A stretch of DNA of 64,000 bases. Source: CAVQZC01 sp963718315. Lineage in GTDB: Bacteria > Actinomycetota > Thermoleophilia > Gaiellales > JAICJC01. The notes under the pieces are model-generated. The model was not told where the DNA came from. It saw only the letters and a list, made by a program, of their open reading frames with translations, and did not search any database. Positions 16,858 through 26,694 of this stretch are shown here, one piece after another (position 1 is the stretch's first letter; each line of letters opens with the position of its first letter). The position numbers and the translations under genes are program-made. The stretch covers positions 62,001-126,000 of the forward strand of contig CAVQZC010000007.1 of assembly GCA_963718315.1 (NCBI GenBank), written 5' to 3'.

Positions 16858-19212
16858 TCACGCTGGCCGGATCAGCGTGATGTTGCGCTGCTGGGTCTGC
16901 AGAGTCAGGTCGGGGCCGTGGGAGATGACGTGAGCTGTGTAGGTTCGGCGATGGGTGGCGCCGAGAATTCGCCAAGCTCGCGCGCTCAGGTGGAGGGTGG
17001 CGGACTTGACCCGGCCCACGGGAAGGCTGAAGAGCGTTGCGGCGACGACGGTTCCTTGGTTTTGGAGGACGATGCGGCCGTGGCAGGTTGCGTGCCAGGA
17101 TGCGCTGCAGCCGACGTGGACGTGAAGGCTGTCCAGTCGCAGCGTGAACTGCCGCGTGTATGGGAGTCTGGCCAGGAACGCGTTTGGCGGCTTGGCTACG
17201 AAGGGGCGGCGGATTACCCGGTTGTCGGAGACGTAGAGGGCTGCGCGGGATGCTGTGCGGCCGGCGATGTGCAGCCTGCCGGCCGGCGCGAGGCCCGTGG
17301 CGTTCGTCCTCAGCGGCGAGTTTGCTGCCGGGATGACGGTCGCCCCGTCGTCGTGGGACTCGTATTCGGTGTCGACGTTGGTTCCGTAGAGCGTGCTGTT
17401 CGCGCCGTCGCCTTCGAAGAATGCGCTGCTCAGGCAGGTACGTCCGTTGTGCCAGGTTTGTCCGCCGTCGTGGCTGATCTGTAGTTTCCTGATCTGGCCG
17501 AAGCAGCTCTGGTTGGAGCTGGGAGGGAGCGTCTGGTAGACGACCGTGTTGGGATCCTGCGGGTCGACGGCAAGCACTAGGGCGATCAGGTTCCAGGGGG
17601 TGGTGGTGCCGTGGGTGACCTGCGTCCATGAGTCTCCGCCGTCGGTGGAGCGCCAGACGCCGTTGTACCCGCCGGCGACGTAGACGACCGACGGGTCGGA
17701 TGGTGCGAAGGCGACTCGCTCAAAGGCGATGCAGTTGAGCGTGCAAAGCGTCGTGGTCGACCAGGTCTGTCCGCCGTCGAGGCTGGTGGCGACGCCGTCT
17801 TCGGTGGGCGCGATCAGGTGCAGAGGGTTGTCTGGATCCACGGCCAGGCTGGCCCAGGTGTAGACGGAGCTGATGGGGAGCATCGACCAGGTGTTGGCGT
17901 GGTCGTGACTGACAGCGAAGCCGCCGTGGATCTCGGTGTACAGGGTTGAAGGATCGCCGGGGTTGACGGTGATCGAGGTCGGGATGATGGGCGGGGTTTG
18001 ATCGTCGAGGTGGAGTCCCTGGGAGGCGTAGTGCCAGTCGTGTCCGGCGTCGCTGCTTCGCCAGACGCCCGATTCCGTGGCGGCATAGACGAGGCTGGGA
18101 TCGGCGGGATCGCTCGCCACACCCCAGATGTTGAGTCGGCCCTGGATGTCGGTGTCATCCGGCTGCCAGGTCTCACCGCCGTCAACCGAGCGGAAGATGC
18201 CCGCTGCGGTGCCGGCGTAGAGCTCTGTTGGGTTTTTCGGGTTGATGGAGACTGTCTCGACTTGGGAATCGCCCAGCACTGAGGTCGGCGTCGTCCAGGT
18301 CGTGCCACCGTCGTTTGATCGGATGATGCCGCTGCCCGCAGCGGCATACAGCGTGTCGGGACTGGCAGGATCGATCACGATCGGCGGGTACGGCGACCAC
18401 CACGCAGTCTGGAGGAAGTCCCCGGAAAGCTTCCTCCAGGAGGCGCCCCCATCGCGGGTTCGGTAGACACCGCCGCACCCATCCAGATACGCGGTGTCGG
18501 GATCAGTCGGGCTGATGGTCAGCGAACCCACGTCGCCCGTTCCGCAGGCCGGCACGCTGCCAGAGGCGAGCGACCAGGTCGTTCCTCCGTCGGCGCTGCG
18601 GTAGACCGCTCCCGTATCCAGGACGGCGTAGGCCACGCTGGGGGTGGTGCTCGTGATCGCGAACTCCAGCAACGTCGTTCCGGACAGGCTTAGCGCTGGC
18701 AGCCCGCGATTGGCCTGCGTCCAGGTCGCGCCGCCGTCGCCAGACCGCGCTATCCCATCAATGATGTCGGCGACGTATGCGATGCCGGCATCCGTAACCG
18801 CAGCCGCCACCGGCTGGTTTCCCATGTGGGAGAAGGCATCCCGCTCGATCCAGGTCGTTCCGTAGTCGTGGGAGACCATCTGGTGGCCCGGTGCGACCGA
18901 TCCGAATACCCAACCCGGGTGGGTGGGGTCGAACGCCAGCATCCCCGCTGAGGTGTTATGGATCGGGAGCCAGGAGGAACCGGCGTCGGTCGTCCGGTAC
19001 AGGCCTTCGGTGTCGGTGATCATGACGGAGGGCTGCTGGGGGTCGACGAATAGCGTGGTCGTCCGACCGCCCCACAGACCTCCAGCAAGGGTCGGCGCAG
19101 CGGCCGACGCCGATCCAACGCTGGCCAATGCACCGGCCGCGGGCACGCCGACAGCAGCTGCGACGATGAGCACTCCCGCGACCAGGGCGGCTCGATGGGG
19201 TAGACGGAGCAA
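16858..19212 (-). CDS. Secreted BNR/sortilin-type beta-propeller protein
   Basis: 784 residues. A signal peptide is at 1-38. From about 45 to 660 there are at least ten blades with Asp-box (BNR) motifs of the form S-x-D-G-G-x-T-W (RSGDGGATWTQ, RSADGGTTWSLA, RSVDGGETWQPD, TSLDGGQTWS, RSTDGGDSWTQ). Each is paired with a DPT-P-x-Y type strand, as in VPS10/sortilin-like and plant photosystem-assembly-factor propellers. The C-terminal 120 residues form a separate beta-rich domain with a cysteine pair (HVHVGCSASWHATCHGRIV). No catalytic sialidase residues are seen, so a binding or scaffold role outside the cell is more likely than glycosidase activity. Confidence 0.8.
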   Translation of the reverse strand: MLRLPHRAALVAGVLIVAAAVGVPAAGALASVGSASAAAPTLAGGLWGGRTTTLFVDPQQPSVMITDTEGLYRTTDAGSSWLPIHNTSAGMLAFDPTHPGWVFGSVAPGHQMVSHDYGTTWIERDAFSHMGNQPVAAAVTDAGIAYVADIIDGIARSGDGGATWTQANRGLPALSLSGTTLLEFAITSTTPSVAYAVLDTGAVYRSADGGTTWSLASGSVPACGTGDVGSLTISPTDPDTAYLDGCGGVYRTRDGGASWRKLSGDFLQTAWWSPYPPIVIDPASPDTLYAAAGSGIIRSNDGGTTWTTPTSVLGDSQVETVSINPKNPTELYAGTAAGIFRSVDGGETWQPDDTDIQGRLNIWGVASDPADPSLVYAATESGVWRSSDAGHDWHYASQGLHLDDQTPPIIPTSITVNPGDPSTLYTEIHGGFAVSHDHANTWSMLPISSVYTWASLAVDPDNPLHLIAPTEDGVATSLDGGQTWSTTTLCTLNCIAFERVAFAPSDPSVVYVAGGYNGVWRSTDGGDSWTQVTHGTTTPWNLIALVLAVDPQDPNTVVYQTLPPSSNQSCFGQIRKLQISHDGGQTWHNGRTCLSSAFFEGDGANSTLYGTNVDTEYESHDDGATVIPAANSPLRTNATGLAPAGRLHIAGRTASRAALYVSDNRVIRRPFVAKPPNAFLARLPYTRQFTLRLDSLHVHVGCSASWHATCHGRIVLQNQGTVVAATLFSLPVGRVKSATLHLSARAWRILGATHRRTYTAHVISHGPDLTLQTQQRNITLIRPA

Positions 19213-19360
19213 AGCGGTACCTTCCCGGCCGCGACGACTGCGGCCCTCTAAGTAGTGGTCGGCGCTGGCTGCTCGCAGCCTGCCCCCCGGTGAGGGGATC
19301 CGAACGGGTCACTCTGAGGGCTGCCAGCACCCCGGGTGGGCTGACACCCGGTAGAGATGC

Positions 19361-19630
19361 CTAAGCGACCTTCAGCTTGCGCATAGCGGCGTCTATCTCA
19401 TGCCCGCTGACGGAACCCGCGAAGTGGTAGAGCACGCGACCCTGTCGGTCTATGATGAAAGACTCGGGGTAGTCCGTGACGCCCCAACGGCCTGAAACCG
19501 CGCCGGATGTGTCGCGAAGCACCGCGTAGGTGACGTGGTATCGAGCGACGAACTTGCGGGCGTCCCCGGTCAGGTCTTGTTCGTCAACTCCGATGACCAC
19601 GAGCCCACCGCGGCGATACCGCGACCGCGC
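19361..19630 (-). pseudogene. Thioredoxin-fold redoxin (TlpA/ResA type), N-terminal half missing
   Basis: The last about 85 residues of a thiol-disulfide oxidoreductase are intact: VVIGVDEQDLTGDARKFV, the VTYAVLRDTSGAVSGRWGV strand and the cis-Pro loop TDYPESFIIDRQGRVLYHFA. The expected upstream half with the CxxC active site is absent: at about 19630 the sense stops and the upstream DNA belongs to an opposite-strand gene. Without CxxC the product cannot be a working redoxin. Confidence 0.7.
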
Positions 19631-19664
19631 TATCCACAACCCGGCCGCGAGGTATCCGACTCCG

Positions 19665-20006
19665 AGTCGTTCTGTACTTCTCCATCGGCTTGAGCAGACG
19701 AGCAGCAGGTATGGCTTCCGGGTCGTGTCCGTGCGGATCCTCCGTGAGACGCAGGGGGCGCCCCAGGTGATCATCCAGGCGCCCAAGACGAGCGCCTTCG
19801 TGCACGCCGTCCCGGCCGTCACGCGCGCCCTGGATCCCAATCATCCAGCTGCCCAGCCGTGGCTCGGATGGGCGTATGAAGGCTTCTTCCTCGGCGTGCA
19901 GGACACCCACGGAAATCCGTTCCTCGCGGTGTTCAACACGATGCGTCTGCACAGCGGCGGGCAGTGGGCTCGCTCCCAGGAGTTGCTCCCATACCCGCAC
20001 GGCTAA
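19665..20006 (+). pseudogene. Hypothetical protein, 5'-truncated
   Basis: A coherent plus-strand protein sense begins at about 19680 (SRYGFRVVSVRILRETQG) and continues to TAA 20006 with NPFLAVFNTMRLHSGGQWAR. No start codon or ribosome binding site fits, and the sequence just upstream belongs to the opposite-strand redoxin fragment. This is a C-terminal fragment of an unidentified protein. Its stop overlaps the stop of the convergent minus-strand lipoprotein gene (CTAA). Confidence 0.5.
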
Positions 20007-20602
20007 TCGGGTGCAGTGTGAACCCTTACGCCCGCCCGCGCGAACGGCAGGAGCAGCCGGTCGACTTCAGCCTGCGCGGCGTCAAGCTGGGCGGGGGAGG
20101 GGTGAAGGTTGCCGAAGGTGACCATCGACCCAAACCCGCTGGCTCCCGACTCGGCCTCCCCAGACACGCAGTTGCAGCCGTGGCTTTGGCTGACCTTCCC
20201 AGTGGTCTTCGGGTTTCAGGTCGCGTAGGTCGAACGGGAAGCGGCGCCGAGACCACCCTTGAAACTGGGCTGAGATGTCGATGCCGGTCATGACCAGCAC
20301 ACCGCCGGGCGGCAATCTCCGCCAGAAGGCCGTGCCGCTGTCGGGCGCTGGCGACCCGGGGAGGCGAGGGGAGATTGCCCACGCTTCCTGACCGCATTGC
20401 GCCGGATGGTGTCGTCGATGAACGCGTCTTCCAGCCCGGCGCTCCCGGTGAAGATCAGTCGTCTGCCACAACCCTGGCCGGCCGCTGGCGTCAGGGAAGC
20501 GGAAGACGGGCTGGACGAAGTGGTGCTTCCGACCGTGTTGGTGATGCCGATGCAGCCGGTCGCGATGAGGACGAGCGCAGCGCAGACGGCTGACCCGGCC
20601 AT
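20003..20602 (-). CDS. Lipoprotein, two frameshifts
   Basis: About 195 residues when joined. Starts at ATG 20602: MAGSAVCAALVLIATGC is a lipoprotein signal with the acceptor Cys at 17. The sense then reads RLIFTGSAGLEDAFIDDTIR. After a shift near 20430 it reads AFWRRLPPGGVLVMTGIDIS and RRFPFDLRDLKPEDHWEGQ. After a second shift near 20125 it reads MVTFGNLHPSPAQLDAAQAE and VDRLLLPFARAGVRV to TAG 20003. It lies 25 bases downstream of the membrane propeller gene and probably belongs to the same sigma-factor operon. Function unknown. Confidence 0.6.
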
Positions 20603-20627
20603 GCACGCCGGCCTGCCGCAGGTCGAC

Positions 20628-21833
20628 TCACGACCAGCCGATGCGCACGACGCGGCTGGCCGGCGGGGCGAGGCTGAGTTCGTGAATGGGGCGGAGGAGG
20701 GCAGGTCGTACCGAGCTGTGGCGGCGCGGCGGTCAGGATCCGCAGGCGCGCGCCGTGGCGGACTGCGATCGCGATGTGCCGACCGTCGGGCGAGCTGGCG
20801 GCGGCGAGGATGGCGCCAGGGGCGATCAATGTTCCGCTGGCGACGACATGGCGATGATTGGTTTCGATACGGGTCAGTTGATCGCTGCCGGGATAGGTCG
20901 AAGAAGCAGGTTGGCGGGGGAGAGCCACCGCAGGTTGGTCGCGACCGCACCCGTGTGGATGCAGCGTCGCCTGGCTGGGGTGCTGGGTGTCGGTCAGGAT
21001 CACGACTGACGTGTTGGTGACTTCGGCGAGCGTTGTCGAGCCCGGCGCGAAGGCGAGCTCGGTGATCCGCTGGGCTCCGCAGGCGGCAGGGGTGTTGAGC
21101 TGCTGTGGCGCCGGCCCGGCCGACCGTGTCGAGCATCGCGCTGCCGGTCGGCGAGACGTAGGCGACGGCGAGCGAGTCAGACCGCCAAGCCGGCGTAACG
21201 GACGCCGCCGGACCGACGATCTGGTCGTTGACGCCGTTGCCCCAGATCAGGTGCAGCAGTCCGCCGGCCGTCACGATGCACGACGTAGGCGACCCTGATC
21301 GGATAGGGCGACCACGCGGCTGCTGCGAGCTGCCCATGGAGCGGCACCGACCAGGCGATGTGGTGGTCGGTGATCGAGACGGCTTCGAGGCGACCGGCGT
21401 CTCTCACCGACGGCGTAGAGCGCGTTTGGGCTGGTCGCTGCGGCGGCCAGCGAGATGCCGCGCAGGGCGATGCGGTCGGGCTTGGCGACCCAGAGCCGGT
21501 TGCCGCTTTGCACAGTGAAACCTGCCGCGCCGGTAGGCACGCGCACGATCGCTGCGTGCGGCTTCGGAGCGGGCTTCGTTCTTTGGGCTGGTAGGTGAGA
21601 CGACGTTTCGCAGGTCGCTGAAGGTGGTCGGCGAGGCAGCCAGGGCGACACCGGTCATGAGGACGGCGATAGCGGCGGCGGCGAGGATCAGCCATGCCGC
21701 CGGTCGCCGATCGGTGGCGAGTGGGGGTGATGGTCGAGAGGGCTGCCTCGCGCGCCTGCTCCTCGACGCTCGCCGTGGATCGAGGCTGTGAGGAGAGGAG
21801 GCGTTCGAGTTGCTGTTCAAGCTCGCTCGGCAT
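20628..21833 (-). CDS. Membrane-anchored propeller-like protein next to a sigma factor, several frameshifts
   Basis: ATG 21833 overlaps the end of the sigma gene by 17 bases. The N-terminus MPSELEQQLERLLSSQPRST is a cytoplasmic tail of about 50 residues; a shift then leads to one membrane segment (AAWLILAAAAIAVLMTGVAL). The exported part alternates between frames but keeps a TolB/WD40-like rhythm: TVQSGNRLWVAKPDRIALRG, AAAWSPYPIRVAYVVHRDG, LAVAYVSPTGSAMLDTVG, GAILAAASSPDGRHIAIAVR, then GARLRILTAAP. At least four frame changes are needed, more than anywhere else in the window, so exact residues are unreliable. The architecture repeats that of the 13336-14691 protein, making it a second candidate anti-sigma receptor. 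Confidence 0.55.
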
Positions 21834-22364
21834 CGCGCTCCCCCTCTCTGGTTCGAAGGTCGGCGAGTCCCCGTGCGAGACGCGAGTGGACGGTGCCGAG
21901 CGGCAGGTCGAGCAACTCGGCGATCTCGCCGGGCGCGTAGCCGAGCCCGAAGCGCAGCATGATCACGACCCGGCGCTGCTCCGACAGCGAGGCGATCGCA
22001 TCCAGTAGCGCGCGGTCTTCGGCGGCAACGTCGCGAGTTGCCTCCTCGATCAACTCTGGCCGCTCGAGGCCGACCAGTCGACGCTCGCGGCGCAGTAGGT
22101 CAAGCGCCCGGTTGACGACGATCCGATGCAGCCAGGGCGCAAAAGGCCGAGACTCGGTCGAACCGCGTTAGTGCGGCGAAGGCTCGTTCGAACGCGTCCT
22201 GGGCGACATCGTCTGCCAGTTCTCGTCGTCCGGTGACGCCCCAGGCCAATCGCCACGCGGCCGGCCAGTGGCGTGCGAACAACTCGCCGGCGGCGTTTCG
22301 ATTCCCCTTCGCCGCGGCTGAAACCAAGCTCAGCGTCAGACCGTGCAGCCATACGCATGTCCAT
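21817..22364 (-). CDS. ECF sigma factor, two frameshifts
   Basis: About 180 residues. Start ATG 22364 (MDMRMAARSDAEL). After a one-base shift it continues LVSAAAKGNRNAAGELFARH, DDVAQDAFERAFAALTRFD (region 2). A second shift near 22150 leads to RPFAPWLHRIVVNRALDLLR and the region 4 helix-turn-helix (IASLSEQRRVVIMLRFGLGY, PGEIAELLDLPLGTVHSRLA). Joined, it is a complete SigE/RpoE-type ECF factor. It is divergent from the lipoprotein gene at 22432 across a 67-base gap holding a perfect palindrome, and translationally overlaps the membrane propeller downstream. Confidence 0.75.
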
Positions 22365-22383
22365 AGTACGCACGTGCAGCCGA

Positions 22384-22407
22384 GTTTGCGTCCCACGGGA
22401 CGCAAAC
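22384..22407. promoter_or_regulatory. Perfect 24-base palindrome between divergent genes
   Basis: Left arm GTTTGCGTCCC at 22384-22394, spacer AC, right arm GGGACGCAAAC at 22397-22407: eleven matching bases each side. It sits midway between the divergent starts at 22364 and 22432. The two-base centre is too short for a stable hairpin loop, so a binding site for a dimeric regulator controlling both directions is the better reading. The regulator is not identifiable here. Confidence 0.6.
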
Positions 22408-22431
22408 CGGGGCGAGAGCCGTAGAAGAGCC

Positions 22432-23508
22432 ATGAAGCTGTTGCTCGCCCTGCTCCTTGCCACCCTGGTGTCCGGTTGCTCGTCCGCGGCGAGCACTTCG
22501 GCCGGATCGACCGCAACGGCCCCGCCGTCCACACGCGGAACGACCGCGGCGCCGCCGAACATCGCCAGCTCCGCAGCGACCACGGTGCATCCGCCATCGC
22601 TGGGCGTGCCGCTGGCTGTAGTCACCTCCGAGACGGAGCACGCCGTACTAGAGGTGTCGCCGTTCACGGGCCGGGTGCTGCGACGTGTTTCTGTCGCGGG
22701 CGATCCGACGACGCTGGCCGCAGGGCCGACCGGCCCCGTCGTCGTCTGCAGCCCTGCCGCGGGAACGGTCACGATCCTCTCCTGGCCGGCGCTACGGACA
22801 ACGGCAGTCCTGCACAGCTTCCACAGACCCGAGATCGCCGAGGTGACACCGGATGGCGAATGGGCGCTGGTCAGCGACGCCGCCGGCACGGTGTCGACGA
22901 TCCAGCTCGTCGACCGATCGGATCGTCGACCGGGTCTGGATCGGCCGAGACGCCCACCACATGGCGGTCAGCCCTAACCAGCGGGCGGCCTGGATTGCCC
23001 TCGGCGAGAACGCGAACACGATCGTCCGGCTCGACGCCGCTCAGCCCAACCACCTGCGGTCACCGGCCGCATACACCCGCGGGTCGAAGCCCATGACCTC
23101 GCCTTCTCCCCGAACGGCAACACTGTCTGGGTGACGTCGGCCGCGGCGCCGTACGTGACGGTTTACGATGCGGCGACCGCTCGGCCGATGGCGACTGTCC
23201 CAGCGGGCAAGGCGCCGCAGCACGTGGCCTTCAGCCAGACCACACCGAGCCGTGCCTACATCTCCAGCGGCTACGGCCAGGGCTTGGAGATGGTCGACGC
23301 CTCCAGCCGGCGGATCCTCACCCGTGCCTCGGTGCCGTATGGCTCGTTCAATCTCTCCGTGTGGGGTTCGGTGGTGGCAACGACCTCGCTCTTCGACGGC
23401 AAGGTCACCGTGTTCAGGGCTGCCACACTGCGACCACTCCTGTCCGCCACTGTCGCCCCGGCAGCTCGCGAGATCGTCCTCATCCGCCGAATCGGGACAT
23501 CGGGATGA
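22432..23508 (+). CDS. YVTN-type beta-propeller lipoprotein, two frameshifts
   Basis: About 358 residues. ATG 22432 opens a lipoprotein signal (LLLALLLATLVSGC). After a Ser/Thr/Ala-rich linker, propeller repeats follow: HAVLEVSPFTGRVLRRVSVA, PEIAEVTPDGEWALVSDAAG. After a shift near 22900 come VDRVWIGRDAHHMAVSPNQR and AAWIALGENANTIVRLDAA. After another near 23125 come VTVYDAATARPMATVPAGKA and PQHVAFSQTTPSRAYISSGY. The DA-T-x-V-x-T-VP-G-x-P-H type repeat is that of surface-layer YVTN propellers. The stop overlaps the next ATG (ATGA), so it forms an operon with the propeller at 23505. Confidence 0.75.
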
Positions 23509-25626
23509 CGTTCGGCCGAGGGGGAACCGGTGTCCTTCTGGTTGTGTTGATCGCGACCGGATGCCAGACGCACCATGATGCCGCCGCCGGGTCGAGCAGC
23601 ACCTCCATCGTCTCAACGCCGCCGGGGACATGCCGCCAGACCGGCGTTGTTCCCGCCCCCTCGGCGCACGAGCAGAGCCTCTCCGAGGTGTCGGCGCCAG
23701 CCGAAAACGATGTCTGGGCGCTCGGCCGCTACGACACCGGCCAGGAGTCCGGCCCCAGCGGACAGTTCGCGACGCACTGGGACGGGGAGGCGTGGCACAC
23801 GACCCGGCTCTACGTGCCAGAAGGCGGCGTCGCCAGCGGGATCGCCGCCATCAACGCGCACGATGTCTGGATCGTCGGCTCCGGACAGGTCGGTCGCCCA
23901 CTGATCGAACACTGGAACGGCCAGACGTGGAACACTGTTCCGGCCGCGGGCCACGGCGTTCTGCACGGGATCACGGCCCTCTCAGCGTTCAACGTCTGGG
24001 CGGTCGGCACCAGCGGAGGCAAGAACGGCCACCCACTGATCGAGCACTGGAACGGCTCAAAGTGGAGCGTGCTGCGAAGCCCCCGCCCGCCACCCACGCC
24101 GACGATCAGACATCCTGTGGCCCTCCTCGACGCGGTCAGCGCCAGTATCGCCGACCGACATCTGGGCCGTCGGCGAGAGCGGCCAATACGTCCCGGCCGG
24201 CCCCTCGAACACCCTCACCGAACACTGGGACGGCAGTCGCTGGCAGATCGTTCCCAGCCCGAACATCCCCAGCCCCAGCGGCAAGCCCTACGACCATCTG
24301 CTCGACGTGACCGCCGCCCCAGCCGGCGTGTGGGCTGTCGGCTCGCACAGTTCAACGATCGGCGTCGGCGGCGGCCAGGAACACGCACTCCTGATCCACT
24401 GGACAGGAAGCCACTGGCAGATTCAAACGCCGCCAAACTCGAGCCAGGCAGACATTCTCTGGAGCGCGACATCCGCGTCCGGCTCGTTGTGGGTCGGCGG
24501 TCAACGAGCCGTTACGAAGATGCTCGTCGCAAAGCAACGACAGGGGCACTGGGCGGCAGCGCCGCTGCCCTCGACGAAGGGTTACCTGGCGGCGATCACC
24601 GCGACCCCCGACGGTCGCAGCGTCTGGGTCGTCGGCGAGACGATCATGCGTCGCCCGATGGCGCTTCGCTGCAACACCGGCGTCCGCCATCCATCGACCA
24701 GCGGCTCCGACGCGTCGCTCCCGCACACCGCTCCGACCCAGCTGCCGACCACACGTGCGATCGTGGCGCGACGCATCCCGGTTGGCTATGGGGCGTATGA
24801 CGTGGCAGCCGGTGCGGGGAGCGTCTGGGTGGCGGCGTCGGAAGGGGTCACCCGCATAGATCCACAGTCCAGCCGGGTGACTGGTCGCGTGCGAGCTGCC
24901 AACGGCATCGAGTGGACGAACGTGGCCGCCGACTCCCACTCGGTCTGGTATCTGAGCGGCGATGGCCGGCGGGTCGTGGTACGCGAGATCGACCCTGGCT
25001 CCTTGCACGTGCGATCGGCTGTGCAGTTCGGGATATCCAACGGGTACAACGCATTCGAAGGCGTCGCTGGAACCCCAGCCGGTGTCTGCGTCGGGATCCT
25101 GGCCTCCCACCCACCCAGAGCGGCTGTCTGTCTCACCCACGCCGTCGACGGCGGGATCACCATCCCGGTCGCCGGCAGCCAGGCCGGCGCTGTTCCGATG
25201 GCAAGCGAAGGTGATGACAGCGTGTTACTTGGCGGTGGAGCGATTCGCTGGGTCGACCTGCGGTCTGGGAGGGTCTCGAGCATCTCAATCCCACGTGGGG
25301 CGTTCGTCAGCGCGGTGGCCAGCGACGAGGGGCGGACGTGGGCGATCGTCGCCCGCCTCCACCAACGCGCGCAGTTGTGGGGACTCGTCGGCGGTCGGGT
25401 TGTCCATCGCACTGGCCTTCCTCTGGTCGGGATCTCCGCAATCGCAGCCCGGGACGGCCGCGTCTGGCTGCTGGCCGGATCCCACGTCTACGCGGTGAGC
25501 CCCGACGGGCACACTCGCGCGATCGCCACCGTCTCGGCAACTTCGCGCGGACTGGTCGCCACAGCCTCCGCACTTTGGACGGCGCAATACCAGGCCGGGA
25601 CGGTTACCCGGATCAGCCGCCGTTGA
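23505..25626 (+). CDS. Double beta-propeller lipoprotein, one frameshift
   Basis: ATG 23505 overlaps the preceding stop. The signal GTGVLLVVLIATGC has a lipobox. The first half carries blades of the VWALG/VWIVG/VWAVG plus HWNG-x-x-W kind (EHWNGQTWNTVPAAG, EHWNGSKWSVLRSPR). A one-base shift near 24148 continues in the same style (SPTDIWAVGESGQYVPAG, TEHWDGSRWQIV). From about 24765 the second half differs: IPVGYGAYDVAAGAGSVWVA begins a second propeller of the PQQ/NHL-like sort ending TAQYQAGTVTRISRR. Together about 700 residues. The linker around 24690-24765 is poor in sense, so two genes joined by another error cannot be excluded. Confidence 0.7.
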
Positions 25627-25648
25627 CGCGGACGTCAAAGATCAGCCG

Positions 25649-26428
25649 GTGTTCAACGCCTGCCTCCGCCTACTGATCCTGATCCCTGCCGCCACCGCGG
25701 TCGGGTGCGGGAGTCACCAAGCGACGGCGTCCACGGGTGCGAGTCCCGTCAAGGTGGGCAACGGCTACATCTGCCCAACCGGCGCTCCGGTCCTGGCATT
25801 CGGCCACTTCTACTATCCCTCCACATACCCGAAGCCGCCGGCGGCGTCGTTGCGGCCTGATGGCTGTTTCGCCTCATCGGCCCAATCAGAGCTCGCCGGG
25901 TACCGGCAGGCGCCGACCCCACCGAACGATCTGCGGATCCATGGGGTCTACCTGGCGCCGGCGGGCCGCTCGGTGCTGACCTTGTGCCAATCGGCAGCCG
26001 GAGTCGCACGGCTAACGCTTCGTTGCCCGGCGCTACTGCCTGCGGGCTCGTCGCTCTCATGTGTCGAGAGCGAACCGTGCGCGCAGCCGGGCTGGTTTGT
26101 GGTTGAGGGCAGTTTCCTCGGCCCAGCTGGATACGCCGGGGTTCCAGGCGATGGCGGGCACCTCCTGATCATCGGCTACAGCCGACACGTTCACGGTTGG
26201 CCACGAGACACACTGACTGGAGGGCGCCAGGTTGGGACGGCCCGCGTCGACGGCCACAGGGCAGTCATACGCAGCTACCGACCAGGAACCGGCCTCAACT
26301 CCGGTCACATCGCCCTTTCGTGGAGCGTCTGTGCCACGACGTACGTCGTCAGCTTGCACGGGGCGACCCGCACGAACCGGCGGCTCGACGAGGCCATCGC
26401 CCACCACCTCCGAGTTGCCGGCCGCTGA
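25649..26428 (+). CDS. Lipoprotein of unknown function
   Basis: 259 residues from GTG 25649. The signal LLILIPAATAVGC gives a lipobox Cys at about 20. The mature domain has several Cys (GNGYICPTGAPVLAF, CQSAAGVARLTLRCPALLPA, ESEPCAQPGWFVVEG) and a C-terminal strand-helix unit (IALSWSVCATTYVVSLHGAT). No family recognised. It follows the double propeller by 22 bases and is probably the last gene of the operon starting at 22432. Confidence 0.65.
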   Translation: MFNACLRLLILIPAATAVGCGSHQATASTGASPVKVGNGYICPTGAPVLAFGHFYYPSTYPKPPAASLRPDGCFASSAQSELAGYRQAPTPPNDLRIHGVYLAPAGRSVLTLCQSAAGVARLTLRCPALLPAGSSLSCVESEPCAQPGWFVVEGSFLGPAGYAGVPGDGGHLLIIGYSRHVHGWPRDTLTGGRQVGTARVDGHRAVIRSYRPGTGLNSGHIALSWSVCATTYVVSLHGATRTNRRLDEAIAHHLRVAGR

Positions 26429-26447
26429 CCAGCCGTCATTGCGTATG

Positions 26448-26694
26448 ACATCACTCCACCCGGATCTCGCCTGGCAACGGCCACGTCGAACGCCTCCACA
26501 AGACGATCCTCGACGAATGCTGGCGGCCCAGCTTCGCCCGCTACCTCCACATCACCACAACCGGCCTGCGCCGCGACCTCGCCACATACATCGCCTACTA
26601 CAACACCGATCGCACCCACAACGGCCGCATCACCAAAGGCCGCATACCCACAGATATCATCGACCCCGCCCACAAGATGCGACCCCGAGCATGA
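26448..26694 (+). mobile_element. Transposase remnant, IS481/IS3-like integrase core C-terminus
   Basis: In one frame the sequence reads STRISPGNGHVERLHKTILD, then ECWRPSFARYLHITTTGL, IAYYNTDRTHNGRITKGRIP and ends at TGA 26694. This is the last third of a DDE (rve) transposase: the NGHVER motif carries the catalytic Glu and YYNTDRTHNG is the conserved tail. The catalytic Asp residues and the N-terminal HTH are missing, so it is dead. The following sequence (TGTCGACACAACTCGGGGAG at about 26703) may be the old element end. Confidence 0.75.
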
